Positions 9,332-18,826 are shown, numbered from the stretch's first letter. The stretch: 64,000 bases of DNA from Fuerstiella marisgermanici (GCF_001983935.1 NZ_CP017641.1:7614001-7678000); one strand, 5' to 3'. Translations and numbers: made by a program. Notes: a model not told the origin generated them from the sequence alone.

Positions 9332-9450
9332 TCGTTTAACCCGTAGCCGAAGGCGCAGGTGTTGCTGGGGACGGCTGAGTCGCAGCGGAAGCGGAACATT
9401 CAAGGGGGCCGATCAGCGGACGCCTGCGCCTTCGGCTACGGGTTAAACGA
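9332..9450. repeat. intact hairpin-ended element copy B (MITE-like)
   Basis: This 119-base unit has perfect 28-base inverted ends, starting TCGTTTAACCCGTAGCCGAA at 9332 and closing with its complement at 9450. About 60 non-palindromic bases lie between the arms, and it encodes nothing. A second copy lies 160 bases upstream and is interrupted by the insertion sequence. Size, inverted ends and multi-copy nature suggest a non-autonomous miniature element or an extended palindromic repeat. No matching transposase ends were identified in the window. Confidence 0.75.
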
Positions 9451-9472
9451 TCCGCTGGCTTGGCCGCCAAAG

Positions 9473-9487
9473 GTCGCCTTCGGCGAC
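9473..9487 (-). terminator. small hairpin downstream of the kinase gene
   Basis: GTCGCC-TTC-GGCGAC forms a perfect 6-base stem 14 bases past the kinase stop codon. On the minus strand it is followed only by CTTTGG, so it is at best a weak terminator. Confidence 0.3.
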
Positions 9488-9500
9488 GTGCGATCGGCAG

Positions 9501-11972
9501 TCATTCGCCGTGCGAAGCGAGAAACTCGCGGAGGCGTTTCTTAGCAGCCAATGTGTATCGGTGGTCGGAACCGCGCCCCTTCGATAACACCGCAACGGCC
9601 TCGCGCAGAAGCTGTTCGGCGTCGTCTAAACGTTCCGACCCGATCAGTGCATCGGCCATTGTGTTGCGAACGTCCATTGTGCGGCCGCGCTCCGGGCCGA
9701 ATTTTTCGTTGTGTAGTTGAAGACACGGCTCCACCAGCGACAGGGCTTCTTCAAATTCGCCCAATCCCACCAGGATTCTGGATAAGGCGAGATGCGTCTC
9801 CAGCGTCTCCCGATGCGAAGCACCCAGCAATTCACGTTGCTCATCAAAGACAATGGCAAACTGTTCCTTTGCCGCTTCCAATCGCCCTTGGTCCTCCAGG
9901 ACATTGGCGAGCGAGTGTCTCCACTCCAACACATCCGCCCGCATTTCCCAGCCTGGTTCGCCATCCGCTGCCATAAACTTTTCAGCCTGCCTCAACACCG
10001 TTTTCAATTCCTGTTCGGCAAGTTCCAGTTTGCCATTTCTGGCGTGGAAGATTGCTAGATTGTGCCGCAGCGTCAGCGTGTCTCCCGAACCCTGCTCGGC
10101 CAGTTTGAGTGCGCGACGAAAAAGTTCCTCAGCCTTGTCTCGCTCGCCCATGCTGTTCCATGTTGCGGCCAGGTTGTTCATGGCTGAGTTCGTGTCCGGA
10201 TGGGTTTCACCGAGGGACGTTATCCGCTGATTCAGCACGAACTCACGTAGTGATGCCGCTTCCGTCATGCAGGCAGGGTCGTGAGTCTTTCGCAGCGATC
10301 CGGCCAGCCGATCCATCACATGCAACGTTTCGGCAGCGGTTTCGCCATAAGCTGTTCGGCTTGCCTTCAATGCAAGACGGTACTGCTCGATGCTCAACGT
10401 GAGTTGATCCAGATCGCGCAGCGTGCGGCCCAGCGTCGCACGCACGTTTGCTTCAATGCGAGGATGCTTTTCGAACGCATCGTCGACACGTGGGATGGCA
10501 GCGTAAACGGCGTGTCTGATGGTGGCATCCTGGCCTTCGGGCGAATTCTGCGCAGCCGCCAGGATATCGAGCACGAAATTGTTGACGGCTGCCGTAGTCG
10601 CGGCTTCCTCTTCCGCACGAGCTGCCTCTTCTGCCGCCCGTGCTGCTTCCGTCTCGGCTCGAATGGCCTGATGTTGATAGGCGACTGCGTTCGCTTCGGC
10701 TCGCTGCCACTGAATAAATATTCCGACGGCACCGACAGAAAAAGCTGCCAGCATACCAACCGACAACGCGGCGATGGTAGGTTTACGACGGCACCAGCGA
10801 ATCAGCTTTTCGCCCGATCCAACCGGGCGAGCCTTCACAGGACGGCCATCCAGAAAAGCGTCGAGTTCTTCTGCCAGTTCCGCCGCCGAGGCATATCGCG
10901 TGGCGGGATTGTTTTGCAGGCATTTCAGACAGATGGATTCCAGATTCACCGGCACGGAAGGCACCAGAGCTCGCACGGGCACGGGATCGCTTTCGCGCAC
11001 CATAGCGAGTGTGTCTGGAATGTTGACGCCACGAAACGGAGGCCGTCCCGTCAGCGCCGCGTACAAGACCGCGCCCAAGCCGTAGATATCCATCGCGGGC
11101 GTCGGAGTGTCGCCGGTGGTTTGTTCGGGCGACATGAAGCCCGGTGTGCCAAGCATTGTGCCCGACACTGTTTGGCTGTCGACGTTTAAGTTTCGAGCCA
11201 GTCCGAAGTCACACAGCTTGGCGTTACCGTCTTCGTCCATCAACACGTTTGCTGGCTTCAAGTCGCGATGAATGACGCCAAGTTCGTGGGCGGCCGAAAT
11301 TGCGCTGGCGATCTGAGCGACTATTTCCGCCGCTCGACGCGGTGACAGTACTTCGTCCTGCAATACGTCGCCTAAACTGCCGCCCTGCATCAGTTCCAAA
11401 ACGAGGTACGGCCGTTTCTGATATTCCCCCGTTTCAAAGATTTGCACGATGTGAGGGTGATTTAAGCCAGCGATCGTGCGAGCTTCCGCCTGAAATCGAG
11501 GCACAGCATCCGCCATCGGGAAAGCAACGATCTTGATCGCCACTGACCGACCGAGTTCCTCATGCTCCGCCTTGTAGACGACCCCCATGCCGCCTTCGCC
11601 GATTCGCTCCTGCAATTGATAGGCCCCAATCTGCTCTAGTACGGGGAGCTCGGGGAGCGGTGGCCACGGTGACGAATCGCTGCAGGACTTCGTGTCGATG
11701 GCAGATTCCGGTTCCTTCCGATCCGACACCAGCTGATCGAGAACGCCGACGTGTTCCGGAAAATGAACGTGGTAGTTTTTCGCCGCCATCGTCCGCCCAG
11801 ACTTCAGGCAGCGTTCCTGATCGATCTGCACCAGCTCGCGAAACAACTCCGCCCGCAATTCCGGATCGACCCTGTTCAGCATGGACGATATCGCCGCCGG
11901 ATCATGCTTCTTCCACCCGCGATCGAATTCGTCGCACAGGTCATCAATCTGGTTGCGAGTTTCGATGTCCAA
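9501..11972 (-). CDS. membrane Ser/Thr protein kinase with C-terminal TPR repeats
   Basis: The protein has about 823 residues. A TTG at 11972 is preferred as start because GAGGA lies 8 bases upstream; a TTG at 11987 is also in frame. The Hanks-type kinase domain spans residues about 117-375, with GEGGMG (P-loop), K147 in VAIKI, HRDLKPAN (catalytic D237) and DFG (D255). One membrane helix (about 399-420) is followed by an Ala/Glu-rich coiled coil and then several tetratricopeptide repeats to the C-terminus (ALKASRTAYGETAAETL, ELFRRALKLAEQG and others). The TPR part would sit outside the cytoplasm or across the internal membrane. An ECF sigma factor lies directly upstream on the same strand, a pairing known in planctomycetes where the kinase is thought to control the sigma factor. 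Confidence 0.93.
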   Translation of the reverse strand: MDIETRNQIDDLCDEFDRGWKKHDPAAISSMLNRVDPELRAELFRELVQIDQERCLKSGRTMAAKNYHVHFPEHVGVLDQLVSDRKEPESAIDTKSCSDSSPWPPLPELPVLEQIGAYQLQERIGEGGMGVVYKAEHEELGRSVAIKIVAFPMADAVPRFQAEARTIAGLNHPHIVQIFETGEYQKRPYLVLELMQGGSLGDVLQDEVLSPRRAAEIVAQIASAISAAHELGVIHRDLKPANVLMDEDGNAKLCDFGLARNLNVDSQTVSGTMLGTPGFMSPEQTTGDTPTPAMDIYGLGAVLYAALTGRPPFRGVNIPDTLAMVRESDPVPVRALVPSVPVNLESICLKCLQNNPATRYASAAELAEELDAFLDGRPVKARPVGSGEKLIRWCRRKPTIAALSVGMLAAFSVGAVGIFIQWQRAEANAVAYQHQAIRAETEAARAAEEAARAEEEAATTAAVNNFVLDILAAAQNSPEGQDATIRHAVYAAIPRVDDAFEKHPRIEANVRATLGRTLRDLDQLTLSIEQYRLALKASRTAYGETAAETLHVMDRLAGSLRKTHDPACMTEAASLREFVLNQRITSLGETHPDTNSAMNNLAATWNSMGERDKAEELFRRALKLAEQGSGDTLTLRHNLAIFHARNGKLELAEQELKTVLRQAEKFMAADGEPGWEMRADVLEWRHSLANVLEDQGRLEAAKEQFAIVFDEQRELLGASHRETLETHLALSRILVGLGEFEEALSLVEPCLQLHNEKFGPERGRTMDVRNTMADALIGSERLDDAEQLLREAVAVLSKGRGSDHRYTLAAKKRLREFLASHGE

Positions 11973-12181
11973 ACTATTCGTCCTCAACGAGGGCCAGTCG
12001 CTTGATTCGGGCTTCGGCTACAGCGTTTCACGCTGACTTGTGGCCGCGGAAATCGGTTTTTGTCCAACGTGGGCCGGTTCCCACGAACCAGAACCGTCCA
12101 CAACAAAACGTAAATTGCTACAGCGTCTGAAAACACGTCCTCTGGTTGCTCTGATGGGACACACAACCACAGAATAGTTTC

Positions 12182-12802
12182 CTACTCGTCATCAACCTGT
12201 CCCAGCCACGTGTCGCGAATCAAATCCAGTTTGCGTCGAATGGAACGTTCTGAAAGGTTGGTCCTCTGTGCGATTTCCGGCGTTGAATATCCATCCATCC
12301 GCAACTTTGCGATGTCACGCATCTCGTCGTTTCGCAAAGTCTGCATGAGTAGCTCGTAATCCTCCTGCAAAACGGCCAAAGTTTCCGGGTCGGGATCGGA
12401 ACTTTCTAAATCATCGAGCGACATCTGCATCGAAGGGCTGCCACCGGCTGACAGATCCGCTTCCCCAACGACCTTTCCGCTGCCTCGTTTTTGAGCCACA
12501 TTGCGACGAATCCGGTTCACGCATTTGCGATGAGTCATCGTGGCTAGCAGCACCCACAGTTCTTCCCGATTGGTGATCTCCTGAAATCGATTCGCGGCGG
12601 CTCCAGCACACAGGCTGTCCATCACACTCAGCGCCACGTCTTCTTCGTCTTCGACCCGCTTTTCAGCATTTCGCAGATGGCTCTGAGCCAGCCGGACCAA
12701 CTTCTGAAAATACCGGCCCCAGACATTCGCCACAACAGTGTTGCCGCCGTCGCGAAGGTCGACCAGCCAGCCGGAGACGGATTGTTCGGAAGAAGGTTTC
12801 AT
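12182..12802 (-). CDS. ECF-type RNA polymerase sigma factor (planctomycete Sigma70_ECF type)
   Basis: The protein has 206 residues with an ATG start at 12802. Region 2 is seen as WGRYFQKLVRLAQSHL through DEEDVALSVMDSLC and WVLLATMTHRKCVNRIRR. Region 4 (DIAKLRMDGYSTPEIAQRTN then LSERSIRRKLDLIRDTWL) contains the helix-turn-helix that reads the -35 element. The linker QKRGSGKVVGEADLSAGG and the overall layout fit the ECF subfamily described from Rhodopirellula. It is followed 209 bases downstream on the same strand by a Ser/Thr kinase with TPRs. ECF groups adjacent to such kinases are known in Planctomycetota, so regulation by phosphorylation or by direct binding is inferred. No anti-sigma gene is adjacent. 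Confidence 0.92.
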   Translation of the reverse strand: MKPSSEQSVSGWLVDLRDGGNTVVANVWGRYFQKLVRLAQSHLRNAEKRVEDEEDVALSVMDSLCAGAAANRFQEITNREELWVLLATMTHRKCVNRIRRNVAQKRGSGKVVGEADLSAGGSPSMQMSLDDLESSDPDPETLAVLQEDYELLMQTLRNDEMRDIAKLRMDGYSTPEIAQRTNLSERSIRRKLDLIRDTWLGQVDDE

Positions 12803-13206
12803 AGGGTTGGCCCTGAGTTACGGAAGACGGCGACGCGTCGACTGCGAATCGTACCGGCAGGGAGCTTCCGTGTAACCCGTTCAGGCGTCGCGGCGTCGAT
12901 AGCCAACCTCTGTTGCTGTCGACGAATGCTGAAAAACGCAGGGAAAACCGAAGCAATCCATGACGTTGTGAAGTGCACGCCAAATTCGCCCCGTTTCCCC
13001 TTGCGTGGCGGACGGTTCGGGCTGGTGGGAAACAGCACTCATCGTCTGAGCCGTTCGTTGGGCGGCCACACGTCAGTGAGAATCGCTGCAAGAACCCGTT
13101 TGATAGCCTGCCAAAGGTGCGTGGATTGCATGCTGCGTAGCTAGGTGTCGGGATCCCCGGGAGTGCGGAAGTTCAATGGCGTGGGGACGGATGGTCGTCG
13201 GTCCGC
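12803..13206. other. intergenic stretch with no recognised feature
   Basis: This is about 400 bases between the divergent ECF sigma gene and the His-rich hypothetical gene. Short open frames on both strands have no family resemblance. It must hold the promoters of both genes, but I could not identify convincing -35/-10 boxes. Confidence 0.4.
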
Positions 13207-13788
13207 GTGGCAGACATTGACCCGCACGCAGCGCACGGCAGCCACCATGGCACTTACCACCTTCACAACGGCCACTACTATTACACGCCACGAACGGTCT
13301 CAATCAGCATTGGTGTTGCACCTCGACCGACTCAGGTCCAGTTCGGCAGCTTTTCGCATGTCGACGACCTTGCCAGCTGTCTGGAAGAACTCACCAACGA
13401 ATTCCTGCTGGACCTGCACTACAACTATTCTCACAACCATGGCTTTATGGAAACATACGCCGAAGGCTATCACCTGCTGGAAGTTGCCAAGTACATCCAC
13501 GATGCTGAACACGCCAATGATCAAGCCGCCATTCGATCTCAGCTGGACGGCATGGACGCTTTGTTCCATCACCTGCAGGACGACGTGTGCGGCTGGTCGC
13601 GTCGTCACCATCGTCAGGTCGGCCAGCTTGGCATACTGTCGAAGATGGACATGATTGAGTCGATTCTGTATCACCTGATGAATGATGTCGGGGTTCAGCA
13701 AGCTCCGGAGTCTGCACACGGAATAGCACCGCCACCCGGTGGCGCTGGGCCCGCGCCGCTGACGACGGCGCCACCTCCGACGCGTTAG
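13207..13788 (+). CDS. hypothetical His/Tyr-rich protein
   Basis: The protein has 193 residues from a GTG at 13207. The frame is open back to a stop at 13138 with no ATG, and no good Shine-Dalgarno was found, so the start is uncertain. The N-terminus is rich in His and Tyr (HAAHGSHHGTYHLHNGHYYYTP). The middle is helical and His-rich (YNYSHNHGFMETYAEGYHLLEVAKYIHDAEH). The last 35 residues are a Pro/Gly/Ala tail. There is no signal peptide or membrane segment. The many histidines with conserved-looking helix spacing suggest metal binding, but this is inference. I do not recognise the family. It is flanked by the ECF sigma gene upstream and a DUF4261-like gene downstream, all separately spaced. 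Confidence 0.7.
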   Translation: MADIDPHAAHGSHHGTYHLHNGHYYYTPRTVSISIGVAPRPTQVQFGSFSHVDDLASCLEELTNEFLLDLHYNYSHNHGFMETYAEGYHLLEVAKYIHDAEHANDQAAIRSQLDGMDALFHHLQDDVCGWSRRHHRQVGQLGILSKMDMIESILYHLMNDVGVQQAPESAHGIAPPPGGAGPAPLTTAPPPTR

Positions 13789-14048
13789 TCGCTGATTCCA
13801 ATTTCAGCCATATCTGAATTCAGACCACGTGCGATTGTGCACGTCGCGGGCCAGCACGGTCGGGTGGCTTTGACGTCGGATTGCCTATGATCGATTGGGC
13901 CACAATTGCCAAAGCGATTCAGCCCGGCTGCAGGGCGTCCCACCAAATTCTCCTTCACTGGTGAATCGAACGCTTTTTTGCTTCATGCTGCGACTGATTG
14001 CACGGCCGCGCCCTTTCGTTTTGCGATGCCGGTCGGCACAATATTGGC

Positions 14049-14780
14049 ATGAGCGCAACCAATTCCAACACGACCATCTCGTTTCGCATACCAGGCAACT
14101 GGGAAGAGCCACGCAAACTTGTCGAAGCTTTACCGGACGACCACCGATTGACGGCTCATTCGCTGGTACTTCCTGACGGCCAGGAAGTTGAGTTCAATGC
14201 CGTGCCGCCGGATGAACATTTTGCCGACGTCTTTCAGTCGTCATGCCGCACGCCGCTGTCAGAAGGTGAGGCGGCTGCCGTCAATTCGTACACAGTAAAC
14301 GTCGTGTTGAGTGGGCCGGGCGGTTCCCTGGAAAATGCCAGAGCAATGATGCGAGCTGCGTCAGCGATCATCCGTGCAGGCGGTGCCGGAGTGTTTATCG
14401 ATAACAGTGCGCTGGGTCACGCCGGACATGTGTGGTTGGAAATGACGGACACGGACGATGTGGACGCCATGAGTTTTGCGTTTGTGAGTGTCGTGAACGG
14501 TGAGTCCAAAATCTGGACGGTGGGCATGCAGGCACTCGGGTTCGCTGATCTGGAAATGGATCACGCCTGCGGCCGGGGCGACGACGTCATCGAAGTGCTG
14601 CGATACATCTGCAGTAGCGATCGCCCTGTTGTTGACGGACACATCATCGCCAGTGAAGACGGGCCTCGGTATCAGATCGTCGCAAAAAAAGACAGCATGT
14701 CTCCATCAGGGAGTCCGATGTTTAACCCGCATGGCCGCTATCAGATGAAGAGCGTCCGTCGCGTTGCGGAAGAAAACTGA
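14049..14780 (+). CDS. hypothetical protein resembling DUF4261 proteins
   Basis: The protein has 243 residues from the ATG at 14049 (MSATNSNTTISF); an upstream start at 13998 adds unlikely residues. No signal peptide or membrane helix is present. The central block VNVVLSGPGGSLENARAMMRA, then ASAIIRAGGAGVFIDNSALGH and FVSVVNGESKIWTVGMQALGF, resembles the DUF4261 type. Those proteins have a conserved glycine-rich turn and are of unknown function, often in stress or immunity-like neighbourhoods. I assign this from memory of the family and not from a search. It is convergent with the PVC dehydrogenase gene, with stop codons 23 bases apart. Confidence 0.72.
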   Translation: MSATNSNTTISFRIPGNWEEPRKLVEALPDDHRLTAHSLVLPDGQEVEFNAVPPDEHFADVFQSSCRTPLSEGEAAAVNSYTVNVVLSGPGGSLENARAMMRAASAIIRAGGAGVFIDNSALGHAGHVWLEMTDTDDVDAMSFAFVSVVNGESKIWTVGMQALGFADLEMDHACGRGDDVIEVLRYICSSDRPVVDGHIIASEDGPRYQIVAKKDSMSPSGSPMFNPHGRYQMKSVRRVAEEN

Positions 14781-14803
14781 CATCGCTGCCGGCGAGTATT
14801 TCT

Positions 14804-17491
14804 CTACTTCGTGGTCTGGTTGCGCAAGCCGGTGGGGGAAGCGTCCGCGTTGTGCTGCAGAAAGGCGATCAGGTCACGCAATTCGCGGATGGTCAGCGTG
14901 TCAGCCAGACCGTTGGGCATGAACGATACGCGTGCATCCACAATCGATTCCACGTCGCCAGTGTTGAACGTAACCGTCCGACCGGTTGCGTCTCGAAGCT
15001 GTTCCTTTGTGTAGGATCTCAACCGAATGCCCGTGAAGGTACGACCGTCCTTCAATACGATCGTCCGCGGCTGGAATTCCGGTGCCATGTCCGCGCTTGG
15101 TGTCAGAATGGACTTTAGCAGGCTGGCTCGTTCGTCGGTGGTGTTACGTTCTCCGAGCGATGTGAGATCCGGTCCCACTACGCTGCCTCGCCCATGATGT
15201 CGATGGCAATTGCTACACGAAGTCACTCGCGCGTGATGAAAGATACGGCGACCGGCGGCTGCGTTTGGTGGTGATTCGATTTCGTCCAGTAATGACTGCC
15301 ACGCTTTGATGTCTTCCACAGCAGGCCGACCGTCTTTTACCGATTTCAGGTCTGTCACTGCCTGGACGAGATCGCTGGAAGTCGGATGCCGCTGTCCGAT
15401 TTGCTTCACAGCGGCGAGTTGTTGTTGGGAAAGCTCCTGAGAACGCAGGCACCGCAGGGCTTCCTCACGAACCTCGCGTTGTTCGTAGTCGCACAGTCGA
15501 AGCAGCAGGTCGAGGTGGTCGGCTGAGACAGCTGCCAGGCCAGCCACCGCTTCAGCTCGCAGAACGGGATCACGATCTGCGTCGTCTGCAATCTCCGTCA
15601 GCAGCGCATGGGTCGCCGGGGCGTTGGCGGCGCACGTTCGAACTACTTCGAGAGATAACATCGCGTCATTCACCTCCAGCAGTGTACGAAGCAGATCGAC
15701 GTTAAGTCCGGGCGGGAAGGATCGCACCAGTGGCCCATCATCGCTGGTTGGCCGTGGCCCGGTCGGCAGCAATCGCAGTGCGAAGGCTCGCAGAACGGGA
15801 CTGCTGTCATTGTCTTTGACTCGAGCCAGCAAGAGATCCAGATCGCGAACTCCGGCTCCCGGTTTGTCGTTCAGAGTATTCCAGGTCGCGAGGGCGGCTT
15901 CGAACAGGTCGTACGTGATGTCGCTGCGGTTAAGGATCGCCTCGACTTCGGGTAGGAATGCCTTCTGTTCGGCAAATGCAATCCACTTCAGCGCTTCGAA
16001 TGTCACATGCGGGTCCGTATCCGTCAGAAGAGCCTTGATCCAGGTTTCCGGCCCAGCCTTTGCCAGCGCTAGTGCTTGAGCGGCATGTTGGCGTTCGTCG
16101 GCTGACCAGCGGCGGAATTCCGGAACCGTCCACGATGGGGATTTTCTGGACAGCGCCACCAAAGCGGCTCGAGCGATAAACGGGTCATCGTCACCTGCAT
16201 GCTGCATCAACTGCGATCGATCAAACGAACCTTCGTCCTTTCGCAGGCGTTCAGCCAGCCTGGCGGCGTTATTCTTAGGCTCCAGTTCCAGCGGTCCCAG
16301 CCAGTCCTTCGCTTGTGTCAGATCAATTTCCAGCTTCCAAAGACGCCCCAGTCCGTGCGCGTTGTAGCGGCCGTCGACCCAGTCGGCCAGATACCAGACG
16401 CGACGGTTGTCGTCATCGTTGGAAGGATCGCGAGCAATGCAGGTCGGACGAAAATAGCGACCGCCCTGCACAATGGTCTTCAGGTCGGCGTCGTAAGAAG
16501 CACCTCGGCGACGCAGTGGCATGAAGTCGATGCGATGATCGCCCCATGATGGCACCAGCAACCCGCGCCCCAGTGTTGCAACTCCACAGGGAGCTTCACC
16601 CGTGGGATGCACCATCGGCAGCGAGCCCGGCAATTCGCCATTCCAGCAGACGAACGGGTGATGTGCCTCGCCACCGAACTGCCGCCGGTATCCGTAGTCT
16701 CCGCCGTCGACAACATGCAGCAGGCGGCACGGCGGGCGTTCGCCTGGATCATTTTCGACGGTAAAGATTTCGCCGTCACTTCGCACACAGGTCCCGAAGG
16801 GATTCCAAACGCCGCGCGTGAGCTGCCGCAGGTTTTCTCCGTCCGCAGAACATCGAAAGACGCCGCCCTGACCGGCACCGCGAATCGCAACTTGATCCGT
16901 GCCGGTAAGCTTCCACGGATTGGCAAAGTTTTCACCCAGACCGAAGATCAGGTCACCGTTGGGATGCCATGCCAGTCCTGAGAGACCGTTGTGGGGATAG
17001 ACGGCATCAGAATTCAATACGACAAGGTCCTGTTCTATGTCCGCCTTGCCGTCTTTGTCCGAATCTTTGATGCGCAAAATGCGGTCACGTTCGGCAAGGT
17101 AGACCCAGCCATCAGGGCCCAGTTCCAGGTCCATCGTCGCTGTCGTGGCATTGTAGAACGCCGTTCGCGTTCTCGGATTGCGTACGTCACTGCGGTTCGA
17201 GTCGCCGTCGTTGCCGGCCTCGGGGGTGTTCGCTCCAAAGACCAGGATTTCATCATGGCTTGGCCCCGTGTAGTCATCAGCAGGCAGGTGAGTGTGCGTT
17301 GCCACAACCCAGATGCGGCCCTGACTGTCCACATCAAGCCCGGTGGGGGTCACGAGTTGTGGATGTTCGGCTACGAGGGACAGTTCGACTCCTGGCTGAA
17401 GTGACTGAACCTCGGGTTCGGGATCAGCAGCCGCGACGTTCTCTGCGGAAACAAAACAGGCAAGTAGAAACTGAAGCACATGTCTTGGCAT
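14804..17491 (-). CDS. PVC-type membrane-bound dehydrogenase/HEAT/cytochrome c protein
   Basis: The protein has 895 residues from the ATG at 17491, which has GAGG six bases upstream; a TTG at 17503 would add four residues. An N-terminal signal peptide (VLQFLLACFVSAENVAAA) precedes a six-bladed propeller-like dehydrogenase region (residues about 35-390: TPTGLDVDSQGRIWVV, GLAWHPNGDLIFGLGEN, RGVWNPFGTCVRSDGEIF). The middle consists of HEAT-like helical repeats (about 430-740). The C-terminus is a cytochrome c domain with the CSNCH haem motif in GRRIFHHARVTSCSNCHRHHG. The architecture matches the large TIGR02604/TIGR02603 proteins amplified in Planctomycetota and Verrucomicrobiota. They are presumed periplasmic oxidoreductases, perhaps for sugars; the natural substrate is unknown. 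It lies just downstream of the ribosomal operon terminator but is separated from it. Confidence 0.9.
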   Translation of the reverse strand: MPRHVLQFLLACFVSAENVAAADPEPEVQSLQPGVELSLVAEHPQLVTPTGLDVDSQGRIWVVATHTHLPADDYTGPSHDEILVFGANTPEAGNDGDSNRSDVRNPRTRTAFYNATTATMDLELGPDGWVYLAERDRILRIKDSDKDGKADIEQDLVVLNSDAVYPHNGLSGLAWHPNGDLIFGLGENFANPWKLTGTDQVAIRGAGQGGVFRCSADGENLRQLTRGVWNPFGTCVRSDGEIFTVENDPGERPPCRLLHVVDGGDYGYRRQFGGEAHHPFVCWNGELPGSLPMVHPTGEAPCGVATLGRGLLVPSWGDHRIDFMPLRRRGASYDADLKTIVQGGRYFRPTCIARDPSNDDDNRRVWYLADWVDGRYNAHGLGRLWKLEIDLTQAKDWLGPLELEPKNNAARLAERLRKDEGSFDRSQLMQHAGDDDPFIARAALVALSRKSPSWTVPEFRRWSADERQHAAQALALAKAGPETWIKALLTDTDPHVTFEALKWIAFAEQKAFLPEVEAILNRSDITYDLFEAALATWNTLNDKPGAGVRDLDLLLARVKDNDSSPVLRAFALRLLPTGPRPTSDDGPLVRSFPPGLNVDLLRTLLEVNDAMLSLEVVRTCAANAPATHALLTEIADDADRDPVLRAEAVAGLAAVSADHLDLLLRLCDYEQREVREEALRCLRSQELSQQQLAAVKQIGQRHPTSSDLVQAVTDLKSVKDGRPAVEDIKAWQSLLDEIESPPNAAAGRRIFHHARVTSCSNCHRHHGRGSVVGPDLTSLGERNTTDERASLLKSILTPSADMAPEFQPRTIVLKDGRTFTGIRLRSYTKEQLRDATGRTVTFNTGDVESIVDARVSFMPNGLADTLTIRELRDLIAFLQHNADASPTGLRNQTTK

Positions 17492-17705
17492 GAAGGGCCT
17501 CAATGATCTGACGATGGAGGGATTTACAGGCAGGTTGATCCGACCGGCGTTGTATGTGGATGCGAGTTACACGCCGGTTATACAGCGGGTCTGGCGACCG
17601 GAGCATCATAGCACGATGAAGTCGAGGAATGCGAAGGCCGCATCCCGCTACGCGCAGGCTGATCACTTGGGGGCCGATTTCCCGTCGTAGGCAATCGACG
17701 CCTAC

Positions 17706-17752
17706 AAAAAAAAAGCGACGCCGTCAGAAGTTGATTCTGACAGCGTCGCTTT
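17706..17752 (-). terminator. intrinsic terminator of the rpoBC-rpsL-rpsG operon
   Basis: A long hairpin has arms AAGCGACGC and GTCAGAA (17712-17728) pairing with TTCTGAC and GCGTCGCTT (17734-17752) around a short GTTGA-type loop. On the minus strand it is followed by a run of nine U residues (A-run at 17706-17714 on the plus strand). It sits about 35 bases past the rpsG stop codon and closes the cluster. Confidence 0.9.
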
Positions 17753-17786
17753 AGTTTTGCATTCGATGAAGTTGCTGGCGGCTGGC

Positions 17787-18260
17787 CTACCAGGCAAAGT
17801 GCGAGAACGCTTTGTTGGCGTCGGCCATGCGGTGTACGTTTTCTCGCTTGTTCATTGCGGAGCCCTCGCGACGGAACGCGGAAAGCAGCTCGTCAGCCAG
17901 AGACCGTCCCACCGGGCGGCCTTTGCGGCCTCGGACGGCTTCCAGAATCCAGCGGATTGAAAGTGCCTGCTGTCGTTTTGCACTGACAGGGGTTGGAACC
18001 TGATAGGTTGCACCGCCGACTCGCTTAGAGCGAACTTCAATTGCTGGCTTCACGTTGTCCACAGCCGTGACAAACACGTCTAAAGGATCTTCGTCAGGAA
18101 GCTGTTTGCGGATGATTTCCATCGCATCGTAAACAACTCGCTGCGCGACGCTTTTCTTGCCATCGTACATCAGGCAGTTGACAAACTTAGAAACGAGTTT
18201 GCTGTTGTACCGGGTATCCGGCTTCAACTGCATGGGGCTGGCTGTGAACTTTTTGACCAT
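17787..18260 (-). CDS. rpsG: 30S ribosomal protein S7
   Basis: The protein has 157 residues, the usual length for bacterial S7. Conserved blocks include [44 protein letters not shown] and [21 protein letters not shown], and the C-terminal helix has [24 protein letters not shown]7 nucleates assembly of the 30S head by binding the 3' domain of 16S rRNA. It is the last gene of the cluster, 52 bases after rpsL and followed by a strong terminator. The usual next gene of the str operon, fusA, is absent here. Confidence 0.98.
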   Translation of the reverse strand: MVKKFTASPMQLKPDTRYNSKLVSKFVNCLMYDGKKSVAQRVVYDAMEIIRKQLPDEDPLDVFVTAVDNVKPAIEVRSKRVGGATYQVPTPVSAKRQQALSIRWILEAVRGRKGRPVGRSLADELLSAFRREGSAMNKRENVHRMADANKAFSHFAW

Positions 18261-18312
18261 GTTGGTAAGTACTACTTAACGAATATTGGAAGTCTTATGA
18301 GGAACTCTCAGC

Positions 18313-18684
18313 CTATTTAGGACGTTTCTGGCCGTAACGGCTTCGAGCCTGTCGCCGATCACTCACACCAAGTGTATCCAGCACACCTCGAACAACTTTG
18401 TATCGCACACCTGGCAGGTCGCGGACTCGACCACCACGGACAAGTACGATTGAGTGTTCCTGCAGATTGTGGCCTTCACCCGGAATATAGGCTGTGCATT
18501 CTTTGCCATTGGACAGACGAACACGAGCCACTTTTCGAAGGGCTGAGTTCGGCTTTTTAGGCGTCACAGTCTTTACCTGCAGGCAGACGCCTCGTTTTTG
18601 AGGAGAGCCTTCCAGCAGCGGAGTCTTATTCTTACTCTTTTGCTGTTTGCGAGGTTTTCGGACCAGTTGATTAATTGTCGGCAT
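18313..18684 (-). CDS. rpsL: 30S ribosomal protein S12
   Basis: The protein has 123 residues from the ATG at 18684 ([12 protein letters not shown]), the canonical S12 N-terminus; longer frames upstream are artefacts. The decoding-centre segment [33 protein letters not shown] is intact. It includes the lysine in TPKKPNSA that is linked to streptomycin resistance when mutated (wild-type Lys here), and the second loop [18 protein letters not shown]12 monitors codon-anticodon pairing in the 30S A site. It follows rpoC after about 140 bases and precedes rpsG. Confidence 0.98.
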   Translation of the reverse strand: MPTINQLVRKPRKQQKSKNKTPLLEGSPQKRGVCLQVKTVTPKKPNSALRKVARVRLSNGKECTAYIPGEGHNLQEHSIVLVRGGRVRDLPGVRYKVVRGVLDTLGVSDRRQARSRYGQKRPK

Positions 18685-18826
18685 GACACATTTTTCCGGA
18701 CGGTGCGACCTTATTGGGCCGTGTACAAAAATTGAATCGGGCACTCTACTGGTGCCTGGTTTAATCGTCAACCTTGTGTTGCAGCATTCAGCGTTTTTCG
18801 CAGCGTTGGTGCCGCTGCTGTCGAAA

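Noticed and set aside
10281-11189. A plus-strand frame of about 300 codons opposite the kinase gene.
   Set aside because: It is antisense to the kinase catalytic domain, and the peptide shows no recognisable domain.
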